Positions 49,752 through 58,204 of a stretch of DNA of 64,000 nt are shown here, piece after piece; position 1 is the stretch's first letter; each line of letters opens with the position of its first letter. The stretch is from Pseudonocardia acidicola (GTDB lineage: Bacteria; Actinomycetota; Actinomycetes; Mycobacteriales; Pseudonocardiaceae). The DNA is taken from the NCBI RefSeq assembly GCF_012911935.1, contig NZ_JAAXLA010000009.1, forward strand, positions 1-64,000, in the 5' to 3' direction. Made by a program: the position numbers and the translations under genes. Under the pieces are notes generated by a model. That model saw nothing but the letters and a program-made list of their open reading frames with translations. It had not been told where the DNA came from and made no database searches.

Positions 49752-50632
49752 TCATACGGGTGCCGGGAAGAACTCGGCGAGCGGGACCGAGCCGGCGAAC
49801 ACCCCGAGGAAGCACGCGGTCCGCTGCCGGTCGCCGACGAGCGATCCGAACAGCTCGGCCACCTGCGGTGTGGGCGGCTCAAGGGACGCCGGCGAGCAGG
49901 TGAACTCCTACATCGGCAGCACTGCGTCGTTGCGTCGCCGCGGACGTCCGGGACGTCCGCGGCCGCCCAGCTGGCACCGACCAGGGCAAGGCCGTCCTCG
50001 GTCAGCCGGTCGCCGACGGCGCGGTGTTCCCGCGGGTTGAGCCGGACCCCCTTGATCGGCACCCCGCTCCAGTAGGTGAAGTAGGTGCCCTGCAGGGCAG
50101 GCCCGGCCCGGTATTCGGGCGCCTGGACCGATCGTGCGATCGTCGAGTTCATCCCGTCCGCACCGACCACCAGGTGGGCGCCCTCGATCGACAGCGTGCC
50201 GTCCCCGCTCCGGCACGGCACTTCGGTCACCGTGCCGTCGTCGAACTCGAATCCCTCGACCGTGGAGGCGTCCCGGAACTCGGCACCGGTCGCGACCGCC
50301 GCATCCACGAGGATCTGATCGAGGCTGATATGCCGCGGCGGGTACGCCTCGCACACACCGTCGACGGCCGGGAAGTTGCCGGTCAGGGCGAACGGGCCGC
50401 AGTCGAGGCACCCGGTGGTCACCGGCGGGCACCGGGTGGCGATCAGGTCGTCGAGCAGCCCCCACGACGCGAGCGCGGCCACGCCCGGCTGCCGGAGCAG
50501 GTGGGTGGACGGCGTGAGGTCCGACGGGAACGTGTTCCGGTCGAGCAGCAGTACCCGGTGTCCACGACGGGAGAGCAGCATCGCGGTGGAGGCGCCCGCG
50601 CCTCGGGCACCGACCACGATGACGTCATACAC
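49752..50632 (-). pseudogene. Decayed FAD-dependent oxidoreductase (geranylgeranyl reductase-like)
   Basis: The N-terminal ~200 residues are intact: GTG start with GGAGG 5 bases upstream, YDVIVVGARGAGASTAMLLS (FAD-binding GxGxxG variant), LRQPGVAALASWGLLDD and HLVVGADGMNSTIARSVQAP. After WAAADVPDVRGDATT an internal deletion removed the middle; the end survives as ATG-TAG-EFTCSPASLE, with the TAG replacing an expected tyrosine codon, then PTPQVAELFGSLVGDRQRTA and CFLGVFAGSVPLAEFF. The first part is like geranylgeranyl reductases and aromatic-ring monooxygenases. Non-functional. Confidence 0.82.
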
Positions 50633-51126
50633 CTCGATCCTCCGTTCCCAGGGCGATCCGGCGGACAGCGGACGCGACGTCGAGATCGAGCAGCCGGGAC
50701 ACCGGCCTCCTGCCCCTGACTCCCGCCGCCGCACATCCAGCTTCGTGCCGAGGTGATGCGCGGGAAAGCGGCCGTCCGGCCGCCCGGCATCGGCCGTGTG
50801 GAAACGGTCCCGAACGATGCTGCGGTCCCCTGCCCGACCGTGGGTCCACGCCGACCGGGCGGCTGCAGCCGGCGCGACGTGGCGCAACCGGGAGGCGTCA
50901 GCGTTCAGGCGAGGACCCGCGCCCGACACCTCATGCGAGGACGGTTTCGCGCGCCCGGCTTCGGTCCGGCAGGGCGACGCGGCCGGGGCCCCGAATCGAA
51001 AGCATGACTCGTCCGGCATATGTCGGCTCGGCGTGAACCAGCCGGCGCTCCCCGATCCGAATCGGCGGGACAGAGCGCGGGCGGGCGCGTCCACTTTGGA
51101 ACTCGAACCGGAAGGACCTGCAGGCC
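50633..51126. other. Intergenic region upstream of formaldehyde dehydrogenase
   Basis: This ~490-base leader holds the promoter of the formaldehyde dehydrogenase gene on the right and of the decayed oxidoreductase on the left. Frames are open on both strands but no family motif is found. GGAAGGA before 51127 is the ribosome site of the dehydrogenase. I see no clear operator. Confidence 0.55.
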
Positions 51127-52275
<1,149 letters not shown>

Positions 52276-52294
52276 TCCGCCTGATCCGGCCGTT

Positions 52295-52337
52295 CCGACG
52301 GCTCCGGCCTGCCCACCGGGCGGGCCGGAGCCGTCGG
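52295..52337. terminator. Bidirectional hairpin terminator
   Basis: CCGACGGCTCCGGCC and GGCCGGAGCCGTCGG make a perfect 15-bp stem; the 13-base loop itself can pair GCCC with GGGC. Outer bases CTGATC/GATCAG can extend it. It lies between the convergent formaldehyde dehydrogenase and amidohydrolase genes. Confidence 0.8.
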
Positions 52338-52341
52338 CCGA

Positions 52342-53361
52342 TCAGGCCGGCGCCGCGATCGGGGCCTTCGGCCTGAGTTCGGCCGGGACCTCGATGTCGT
52401 ACAGCTTCGCCGCGTTCAGCCCGAGGATCTTCTTCTTGCCGGCGGTGGTGAGCCGCGGGTAGTCGGCGTACTGCTCGTCATCGGGCATCTGCCAGTCGAC
52501 CAAGCCCTCGACCTGCCACTTCGGCTCCCAGATGCCGTAGTCGCTGCCGAAGGTCATCTTGTCCTCGCCGACCCAGAACAGCAGCTCGCCCATCACCTTG
52601 GCGAAGAACTTCGGCCGGGCGTGCATCAGCCCGCCGATCACCACCGACAGGCCCGCGTAGACGTTGGGCTCCTGCACCGCCATGAAGCAGAAGTCCTCGA
52701 TGCGCGGCAGGCCGACGTGCTCGACGATGAAGTTCAGGTCGGTGAAGTCGGTCGCGGCGTGGTCGACGTCGGTGACCTCGAAGCCGTCCTTGTCCAGCGG
52801 CCAGATCGTCGGGCCCTTGTGCACGTGGATGTTCTTGATGCCCAGTTCCTGGCACTTCTCCAGGTACTTGTAGGCCTCCCGGTCGGTGAGCTGCCAGCCG
52901 CGGGAGCCGTCCTCCCACTCCGCGGTGTAGAGCTTGACGCCCTTGAGGTCGTACCGCTCGGCGTCCTCCTTCAGCTTGTCCAGCCCGGCGTGCCCGTGCC
53001 GGGGGTCCCAGCGGCCGTTGGTGATGAACCTGCCCGGGTACTTCTCGGCCAGCGTGTTGTTGCGCTCGGCGGTGTTGAAGCCGTTGACGTACCACTCCTT
53101 GAGGTAGGTCGGCTGGGTGATCGCGATGTCGACGTGGCCGTCCTCGAAGACGTCGCGCATCAGGTCGCCCTCGGAGTACTTCAGGTACTTCTCGTAGTCC
53201 CACTGGGCGTCGGGCGGGCCGAGCTGGTGGTAGCCGTAGAAACAGTCGATCCAACCCTTGGCGAACTTTTCCTTCCCCGGTACCCAGTTCTCCCGGCTGG
53301 CGTCCCAGTAGTGCATATGCGAGTCAACGATGAAATACTTCTCGCCATCCTTTTCGTACAT
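52342..53361 (-). CDS. Amidohydrolase-2 family protein (propane-monooxygenase-associated type)
   Basis: A 339-residue TIM-barrel hydrolase. Metal ligands are in VDSHMHYWDAS, further conserved parts are NIHVHKGPTIWPLDKDGFE, FIVEHVGLPRIEDF and TFGSDYGIWEPKWQVEGLVD. This subgroup is found next to propane- and tetrahydrofuran-monooxygenase genes in actinobacteria, with no proven reaction. The ATG at 53361 is used; the longer frame upstream reads through the gap to the Rieske gene. It is downstream of the Rieske/Dps-like genes and convergent with formaldehyde dehydrogenase. Confidence 0.85.
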   Translation of the reverse strand: MYEKDGEKYFIVDSHMHYWDASRENWVPGKEKFAKGWIDCFYGYHQLGPPDAQWDYEKYLKYSEGDLMRDVFEDGHVDIAITQPTYLKEWYVNGFNTAERNNTLAEKYPGRFITNGRWDPRHGHAGLDKLKEDAERYDLKGVKLYTAEWEDGSRGWQLTDREAYKYLEKCQELGIKNIHVHKGPTIWPLDKDGFEVTDVDHAATDFTDLNFIVEHVGLPRIEDFCFMAVQEPNVYAGLSVVIGGLMHARPKFFAKVMGELLFWVGEDKMTFGSDYGIWEPKWQVEGLVDWQMPDDEQYADYPRLTTAGKKKILGLNAAKLYDIEVPAELRPKAPIAAPA

Positions 53362-53528
53362 GATCCCGAGCCCCCTTCGATCGCTATCGATGACCGGCCA
53401 GTGTGTGAGCGGTCGCTCGCCCGGAATAGGGCCGTTCGGCCATTCGGATGCCTCCGGGCGCCGTGAAAGTCCGCGCACCGGCCGGGCGGACCCCGGCAGG
53501 CTGAGCGGACCCGACGGCATACCGAGGT

Positions 53529-53867
53529 TCAGTCCACCAGCCCCACCCACACCCACCCGGCGTCCTCGCGCGCCGGAAAGACCCGGATCGGTTGCACGGC
53601 CGCGGCCCGCGCCCGGGGGAACACCCGCTTCGGGTACCGGTTCTCCCCGGTGTGCGCGTCGTAGGTGTAGTGGTGATGCGGGCAGTCGATCTCGTCGCCG
53701 TACACGGCGGCGCCGTCCATCGGCCGGTTCTGGTGCGGGCAGATCGGATCCGTCGCGATCGGGTCGCCGTCGGCGGTCCGGCCGACGAGCACCGCGCGGC
53801 CCGCGATCTCGACCCGGCGCAGATCACGCCCCACCTCAGCGCTCGGGGCCGCCCTGTGCCACTGCAT
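53529..53867 (-). CDS. Rieske [2Fe-2S] ferredoxin
   Basis: A 112-residue soluble Rieske protein. The cluster ligands are Cys43, His45, Cys62 and His65 in CPHQNRPMDGAAVYGDEIDC followed by PHH; the shorter form lacks a membrane helix. It is of the NirD/biphenyl-ferredoxin type and would pass electrons to an oxygenase or reductase. Its ATG lies inside the end of an upstream small ORF that follows the Dps-like gene, so the three were co-translated. The likely electron acceptor here may be the Dps-like protein; that is inference. Confidence 0.88.
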   Translation of the reverse strand: MQWHRAAPSAEVGRDLRRVEIAGRAVLVGRTADGDPIATDPICPHQNRPMDGAAVYGDEIDCPHHHYTYDAHTGENRYPKRVFPRARAAAVQPIRVFPAREDAGWVWVGLVD

Positions 53868-54087
53868 GTTCCTCGCCCGTGTCCGGCAGCCGGGTGGCGA
53901 GAACGGCGACGGCCTCCTCCCGGGAGGCCCCGGCCCCCACGCCGGCGACGCGGCGTCCGTCCAGCGCGAGTGCCGACCACGTGCCGCCTCACGACTCTTG
54001 CAGCCGCACCGTCCAGTCCCGGTTCGTAGCGCGCAGCCGTGTCCAGCTCACGCGCACTCTGCGAGCGCAGTCATCCGCCTCAACCAC
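53836..54087 (-). pseudogene. Small ORF with in-frame TGA between Dps-like and Rieske genes
   Basis: From a GTG 8 bases before the Dps-like stop, the frame reads 32 codons ([20 protein letters not shown], then TNRDWTVRLQES), a TGA at 53989-53991, and then 50 codons in the same frame (GGTWSALALDGRRVAGVGAG, ASREEAVAVLATRLPDTGEE, ...) to a stop 31 bases inside the Rieske gene. The start-stop overlaps on both sides show it was a real, coupled gene of ~83 residues. The second half looks like a HicB-like or similar small alpha+beta protein. The TGA is most simply a nonsense mutation; selenocysteine or sequence error are alternatives. Confidence 0.6.
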
Positions 54088-54721
54088 GGCCCACGTCCGC
54101 CGTCATGAACCGCCCGACGTAGGGCGAGCGCCCCGGCGCCCCACGGCGGAAGTGCCCGGACGGGCCTTCACCGAGGAACTCGGAGAACCAGGACTCGTGC
54201 TCGACCTCCTCGTTGAGGATGGCGAGGGCGAGTTCGTAGGTGCGGTGGTCCTTGCCGGCCGTGTAGTTGCAGATGTCGGTGTAGGTCCGGATCGCGCATC
54301 GTTCGGCCTCCACCAGCACCGTGAGCAGGTCGCGGGTCGGTTCGCCCACGACGACCGGGTAGCTGCCCATCGTGGCCTGCCCCGAGCCGCGCCGCTCGCC
54401 CGCCCCGCCGTTCAGGCTCTCCGGCAGGTACGCGTCCGGGCAGCCGGCCTGGTCGGCGAACACCCGGATGTCGTCGGGCAGCCGGCCGCCGAGCTCGTAG
54501 ATCCGCGGCACCAGTGCTTCGAAGTGGTTACGGTCCTCGATACGGGCGTCCTCGATGATCTCCTTCATGCCCTCGCCCTCGAGCCCGATCGAGTTCACCC
54601 GCAAGATCGTGTAGTAATAGAATGTCGTGAACTCGGCCCCGGCCGCCGCCACCAGCTTTTCGATCAGCGTGTTGACGTCCAGGCCGGCCTTCTCCACCAT
54701 TTCTCGCGCTACGCGGCCCAT
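54080..54721 (-). CDS. Dps-like thioferritin (DPSL) protein
   Basis: A 213-residue ferritin-like protein. Di-iron ligand candidates are Glu30, Glu63/His66 in EDRNHFEAL, Glu140 and Glu172/His175 in [10 protein letters not shown]. The pair Cys94 (AGCPDAYLP) and Cys142 ([10 protein letters not shown]) is the thioferritin mark of archaeal and bacterial Dps-like proteins such as Sulfolobus SsDPS, which use H2O2 to store iron and protect DNA. The end SGHFRRG is also typical. The ATG at 54721 has GGAGGAA 5 bases upstream. It is divergent from a Fur/PerR-type regulator with an operator dyad in the shared region, pointing to peroxide-responsive control. Confidence 0.88.
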   Translation of the reverse strand: MGRVAREMVEKAGLDVNTLIEKLVAAAGAEFTTFYYYTILRVNSIGLEGEGMKEIIEDARIEDRNHFEALVPRIYELGGRLPDDIRVFADQAGCPDAYLPESLNGGAGERRGSGQATMGSYPVVVGEPTRDLLTVLVEAERCAIRTYTDICNYTAGKDHRTYELALAILNEEVEHESWFSEFLGEGPSGHFRRGAPGRSPYVGRFMTADVGRG

Positions 54722-54805
54722 GACATTCCTCCATCGTGGTGGGATCACTGCGTCCTCTGGGAAGACCCCAGGGACTGAGTAATCCGGAGGCTTGGGCGCG
54801 TCTAG

Positions 54806-54818
54806 GGTACGAAGTACC
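54806..54818. promoter_or_regulatory. Operator dyad in dps-like promoter
   Basis: GGTACgaaGTACC is a perfect 5-3-5 dyad. On the minus strand a TTGACG (54826-54831) lies just upstream of it, so the dyad sits in the spacer of a likely promoter for the Dps-like gene, 37 bases from the Fur-gene start. It is the natural candidate site for the adjacent Fur/PerR protein. Confidence 0.55.
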
Positions 54819-54855
54819 GTGTTCCGTCAACAGACACGACCGCCGAGGTGCTGGG

Positions 54856-55293
54856 ATGACCGAGTCCCGCCCGTCCCTGAGAGATGAGCACGTCGCCCGG
54901 CTGCGGGCCGCCGGCCTCCGGGTCACCGCGCCGCGACTGGCCGTACTGAACATTCTGCAGAGCGGCGGTCACCTCACCGTCGAGGAGATCACCGGCCGGG
55001 CCCGCCGGCGTCTCGGTCACGTCTCCCAACAGGCGATCTACGACGTGCTCCACGTCCTCGACCGGCGCGGCCTGGTCCACCGGATCCAGCCGATGGGCCA
55101 CCCCACCCAGTACGAGGCCCGGACCGGCGACAACCACCATCACCTGGTGTGCCGCTCGTGCGGCGCGGTGAGCGACGTCGACTGCGCCGTGGGCGAGGCG
55201 CCCTGCCTGAAAGCGCAGGACGACCACGGCTACGAGATCGCGGAGGTGGAGGTCCTCTACTGGGGTGTCTGCTCCGGCTGTCGTACTCAGTAG
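54856..55293 (+). CDS. Fur family metal-dependent regulator (PerR/FurA type)
   Basis: A 145-residue Fur protein. The winged helix is LRAAGLRVTAPRLAVLNILQ with HVSQQAIYDVLHVLDRRGLV; metal sites are HHH (94-96) in GDNHHHLVCRSCG and the structural zinc cysteines 99, 102, 139 and 142. The sequence around the metal site is like actinobacterial FurA/PerR, which sense peroxide by metal-catalysed oxidation. ATG at 54856. It is divergent from the Dps-like thioferritin gene and shares an operator-like dyad with it; the 3' end overlaps the convergent monooxygenase-domain gene by 7 bases. Confidence 0.9.
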   Translation: MTESRPSLRDEHVARLRAAGLRVTAPRLAVLNILQSGGHLTVEEITGRARRRLGHVSQQAIYDVLHVLDRRGLVHRIQPMGHPTQYEARTGDNHHHLVCRSCGAVSDVDCAVGEAPCLKAQDDHGYEIAEVEVLYWGVCSGCRTQ

Positions 55294-55883
55294 CCCCTGT
55301 AGAGCCACCGGCGCAGCAGCCGGCTGACGATCGGCATCACCACGTACGTCATCAGGGTCAGGATGATCAGCGGGAACATCGCCGCCCTCGCCCAGAGCGG
55401 CCAGCCCGCCAACCGGGGCACGACGAAGGCCTGGAACAACAGCACGAGCGGGTAGACCGCGATCAGCGAGACGAGCCATTGCTTCCACCGGGGCGGCGGT
55501 TTGATCGTCTCCTCGGCGTGGGAGGGGACGTAGAACCACGTCTCCAGGCCCGTCCGCTGCTGCACGGCGGTGCGCGCGTCGGCGATGTCGCGGACCATCT
55601 GGTGCAGGCGCGCCCGCTCGTCGGAGTTGAGCCAACGCTGCAGCGCCTGCCGGTTGACGAACTGTTCGATGATGTGGAAGTCGCGGCTGCCTTTCTCGTG
55701 GATGACCGTCGCGCCGAGGTTGCCGGGGAAGTGGGCGGCCGCCGACGCGAGGCCCTTCGCCCACCTGGCGAACTCCTCCTCCTTGCCCGGCTTGGCCCGC
55801 CAGCTGAAGACCACCGTCACCGGCTCGTCGTCGGCCAGGCGATGTGCGCGAGCAGACGTCGGGCCGCTCACCGTCGTCATCAC
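55287..55883 (-). CDS. Antibiotic biosynthesis monooxygenase-domain membrane protein
   Basis: A 198-residue protein. Residues about 20-110 are an ABM (dimeric ferredoxin-like) domain: PVTVVFSWRAKPGKEEEFAR, GATVIHEKGSRDFHIIEQFV and NRQALQRWLNSDERARL; two to three helices (KQWLVSLIAVYPLVLLFQAF, ARAAMFPLIILTLMTYVVM) anchor the C-terminus. Such fused proteins are widespread; the ABM domain may bind haem or quinone but the reaction is unknown. It converges on the Fur gene with a 7-base overlap. Confidence 0.85.
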   Translation of the reverse strand: MMTTVSGPTSARAHRLADDEPVTVVFSWRAKPGKEEEFARWAKGLASAAAHFPGNLGATVIHEKGSRDFHIIEQFVNRQALQRWLNSDERARLHQMVRDIADARTAVQQRTGLETWFYVPSHAEETIKPPPRWKQWLVSLIAVYPLVLLFQAFVVPRLAGWPLWARAAMFPLIILTLMTYVVMPIVSRLLRRWLYRGY

Positions 55884-56230
55884 CTCAGTGTGCGCGCCGC
55901 CCGGGGCCGTTCTGCCGAACCGGCAGGTTCAGGCGGACCGGTGGGATCTGATCCTGGGGTGACCTTGACCGTTCCGCCCGGATGTGCGTGGGGGCGCGCG
56001 AGGCGACGGACGGGCCGACTTACCAGGTTCTCACCACCCGGCACATGCAAACGGCCTGGTAGCGGGGAACGCCCGCTGACCAGGTCAGCGTCGTCTGGCC
56101 GTCTCATCCGTGGCAACTGCAACCAGCGGGCCCGCGCCGGCCTCCCGCCTCCGCAGCGATACCGCGCTCGGAGGGGGCCGCCGCTGCCGATGCGAGAGCT
56201 TGTCGAGGTGCTCCCGTTACGGGCGCGGTG
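55884..56230. other. Intergenic region with partial tRNA-fMet 3' copy
   Basis: No gene is seen. It contains CACATGCAAACGGCC and CCTGGTAGCGGGG at 56042-56067, copies of the DNA at and beyond the 3' end of tRNA-fMet (57803-57859). A near-perfect palindrome CGCTGACCAGGTCAGCG lies just beyond, at about 56074-56090. Confidence 0.6.
56042..56067. repeat. Partial duplicate of tRNA-fMet 3' end and terminator flank (possible att site)
   Basis: CACATGCAAACGGCC (56042-56056) equals 57803-57817 and CCTGGTAGCGGGG (56055-56067) equals 57847-57859, which covers the CCA end and acceptor strand of tRNA-fMet. The 29 bases of the terminator hairpin lying between them at the tRNA are missing here. tRNA 3' ends are classic integration targets, so the 1.8 kb between the copies may be an inserted segment. 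Confidence 0.55.
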
Positions 56231-57205
56231 ATGTGGGACGTCGAGCCGAGCGCCACGCTCCGTGCCGACGCCCTCGCTGCCGCAGCGGCATCGCCTGCGG
56301 TGGCCGAACAGGCCGTTCTGATCGACCTGCTCGGCCTGCGCGGGCATGTCCTGGGCCGCATCGCCGACTACGAGCGGGCCGCCGAGCTGGCCGAGCGGCT
56401 GGCGCGCGACGCGCCGGACGAGGGCAGGGCCCTGCTGGCCCGGGCCAGGTCGCGAGCGACCTTCCACCGCTTCCCCGAGGCACTGGCCGACCTCGACGCC
56501 GCAGGGCGACACGGTGCGGACCGGGCCACGCTGGACGCGGAGCGGGCGGCGATCCTCCAGGCGCTCGGGTGTTACGCCGACGCCCTCGTCCTGCACCGCG
56601 ACGCCGCGCAGCGCCGTCCCGACTTCACCACGCTGGGTGCACTGGCCGTGCTCCAGGCGGAACGCGGGCAGGTCGCAGCGGCGGAGCGCCTGTTCCGCGA
56701 GGCACGGCGGCACTACCGGGGCGTGTCGCCGTTTCCGGTGGCCTCGCTCGACTTTCGCCGCGGCCTGATGTGGCTCCGGCGGGGCAACTTCCACGCGGCC
56801 CGTACTTGGTTCGACGCTGCCTGCCGACGGATGCCGGGCTACGCCCCGGCGGCGGGCCACCTCGCCGAGGTCGACGCCGCCCTGGGTGCCCACCAGACCG
56901 CCATCGACCGCCTGCGGCCCCTGGCGGTCTCCAGCGACGACCCCGATTACGCGGCCGGCCTGGCCGGCGTCCTGCGCGATGCCGGGCACGCCCACGAGGC
57001 CGATCGATGGCGGGCCACCGCGGCGGCACGCTACGACGAGTTGATGCTGCGTCACCCGGAGGCCTTCGCCGACCACGCGGCCGACTTCTGGCTCACCGTG
57101 GGCGACGACGAGCACGACGGGCCCCGGCTGGCCAAGCGGAATCTCGGTATGCGCCGGGCGGCTCGCGCATACCGCGAGGACCGGATTCCGGCGTCGGGTG
57201 GGTGA
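56231..57205 (+). CDS. Tetratricopeptide-repeat protein
   Basis: A 324-residue helical protein of TPR type: ADYERAAELAERLARDAPDE, HRFPEALADLDAAGRHGADR, ALGCYADALVLHRDAAQRRP and RRGNFHAARTWFDAACRRMP show the repeating A-D-A pattern of TPRs, followed by an acidic end AADFWLTVGDDEHDGPRLAK. No catalytic domain is seen; a scaffold or adaptor role is likely. The ATG at 56231 directly follows an in-frame GTG, and no strong ribosome site is present. It lies inside the tRNA-flanked segment, 3 bases before the transhydrogenase relic. Confidence 0.75.
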   Translation: MWDVEPSATLRADALAAAAASPAVAEQAVLIDLLGLRGHVLGRIADYERAAELAERLARDAPDEGRALLARARSRATFHRFPEALADLDAAGRHGADRATLDAERAAILQALGCYADALVLHRDAAQRRPDFTTLGALAVLQAERGQVAAAERLFREARRHYRGVSPFPVASLDFRRGLMWLRRGNFHAARTWFDAACRRMPGYAPAAGHLAEVDAALGAHQTAIDRLRPLAVSSDDPDYAAGLAGVLRDAGHAHEADRWRATAAARYDELMLRHPEAFADHAADFWLTVGDDEHDGPRLAKRNLGMRRAARAYREDRIPASGG

Positions 57206-57208
57206 GTC

Positions 57209-57769
57209 GTGAGCAGTCCCTACGGTCTGGTCGTGGTCGTGGTCGGGGCCGGGCCGGCCGGGGAATCCGTGGCCCAGATGGCTGCAGGTCTCGGGTACTC
57301 GGTGGCGTTGGCCGAGCGCGACGCCGCCGGCGGGACGGTCGTGACGAGCGGCGGCGCACCGACGAAGACGTTCCGGGAGACCGCGCTGTATCTGACCGCG
57401 TTCGAGAAGGAGCGCGTCCTTGGGATCTCACCAGCCGCTCCACCCGAGGTGATCTACCCGGCGCTGAGCGTGCGGGCCCACACGGTCAGCGCGGTCGTGC
57501 AGCAGACCACCCTGGAGCGGCTGCACGCAGTCGATGTGCGGATGGTGTACGGCTCCGCCCGGCTGGAGGATGGCCATACCGTGCCGGATCCACGGGGATC
57601 CCGGTCAGGCAACGCAGATCACCATGAGCACCATGCTTGCCCGACGCCTCCACCTCGACACCAGCAAGTTCGTCGTGGGGAGATCCCGGTCCCCGTTCCC
57701 GACCGGGAGGCGGCAGAGCTCGTCGCGAAGCTCATCCGGGAGGCGCTGGACCCGTTGGCCAACCCGTAG
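57209..57769 (+). pseudogene. Truncated pyridine nucleotide transhydrogenase/dihydrolipoamide dehydrogenase-like relic
   Basis: The first ~115 residues resemble SthA/Lpd flavoproteins: VVVVVGAGPAGESVAQMAAG (FAD loop), then GGTVVTSGGAPTKTFRETAL where active members have GGTCVNxGTxPSKxLR; the redox cysteine is absent. After about 57570 the similarity stops, and an unrelated remnant follows (ITMSTMLARRLHLDTSKFVV in one frame, DREAAELVAKLIREALDPLA in another). The NAD-binding and dimer domains are missing. It is a fusion of two broken genes by deletion and lies next to the tRNA-fMet terminator. Confidence 0.65.
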
Positions 57770-57809
57770 CCGGCTTCCCCGGTCACAGATCTGGTCACAA
57801 ACCACATGC

Positions 57810-57844
57810 AAACGGCCCTCAGGATGAGATCCTGAGGGCCGTTT
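57810..57844 (-). terminator. Terminator of tRNA-fMet
   Basis: AAACGGCCCTCAGGAT and ATCCTGAGGGCCGTTT form a perfect 16-bp stem with a 3-base loop, starting 5 bases after the CCA end on the minus strand, followed by a T-rich stretch. Its flanks are copied in part at 56042-56067. Confidence 0.85.
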
Positions 57845-57848
57845 GACC

Positions 57849-57925
57849 TGGTAGCGGGGGCAGGATTCGAACCTGCGACCTCTGGGTTATGAGCCCAGCG
57901 AGCTACCGAGCTGCTCCACCCCGCG
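57849..57925 (-). tRNA. Initiator tRNA-fMet (anticodon CAT)
   Basis: The minus strand gives CGCGGGGTGGAGCAGCTCGG and so on to CCCCCGCTACCA. Loop CTCATAA carries anticodon CAT, and the first base C faces T at position 72, an unpaired end typical of initiator tRNAs, with three G-C pairs in the anticodon stem (CTGGG/CCCAG). The CCA end is encoded. Antisense frames through this gene are artefacts. Confidence 0.95.
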
Positions 57926-58204
57926 TTGCTGTCTTGCTGTTGTAAGAGGAACAGTACACCCCCTGGAATGGCCCTTGCACGGGGGGTCCCTTCCAGCGCA
58001 GCACGTCCGGATCGACCTCTGAATAGGCCCTGACCTGCAATAACGCCGCCGAAGCCGTCCTCCACGACCGGCGGGGCCGGCGCATGGCGCCGGGAAAAGT
58101 GACCTAGCTCAACCACAACGGGGTCTCACCGCTACCCGGGAACCCCGGAAACGCCCGTGGGGGCCCGGCGAACCGGACCCCCACGGAGCGTCGTCACGTG
58201 CGGT

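Noticed and set aside
53989-53991. TGA as selenocysteine codon in the small ORF
   Set aside because: No redox-motif context (such as a nearby cysteine in UxxC) and no SECIS-like hairpin is apparent directly downstream; nonsense mutation is simpler.
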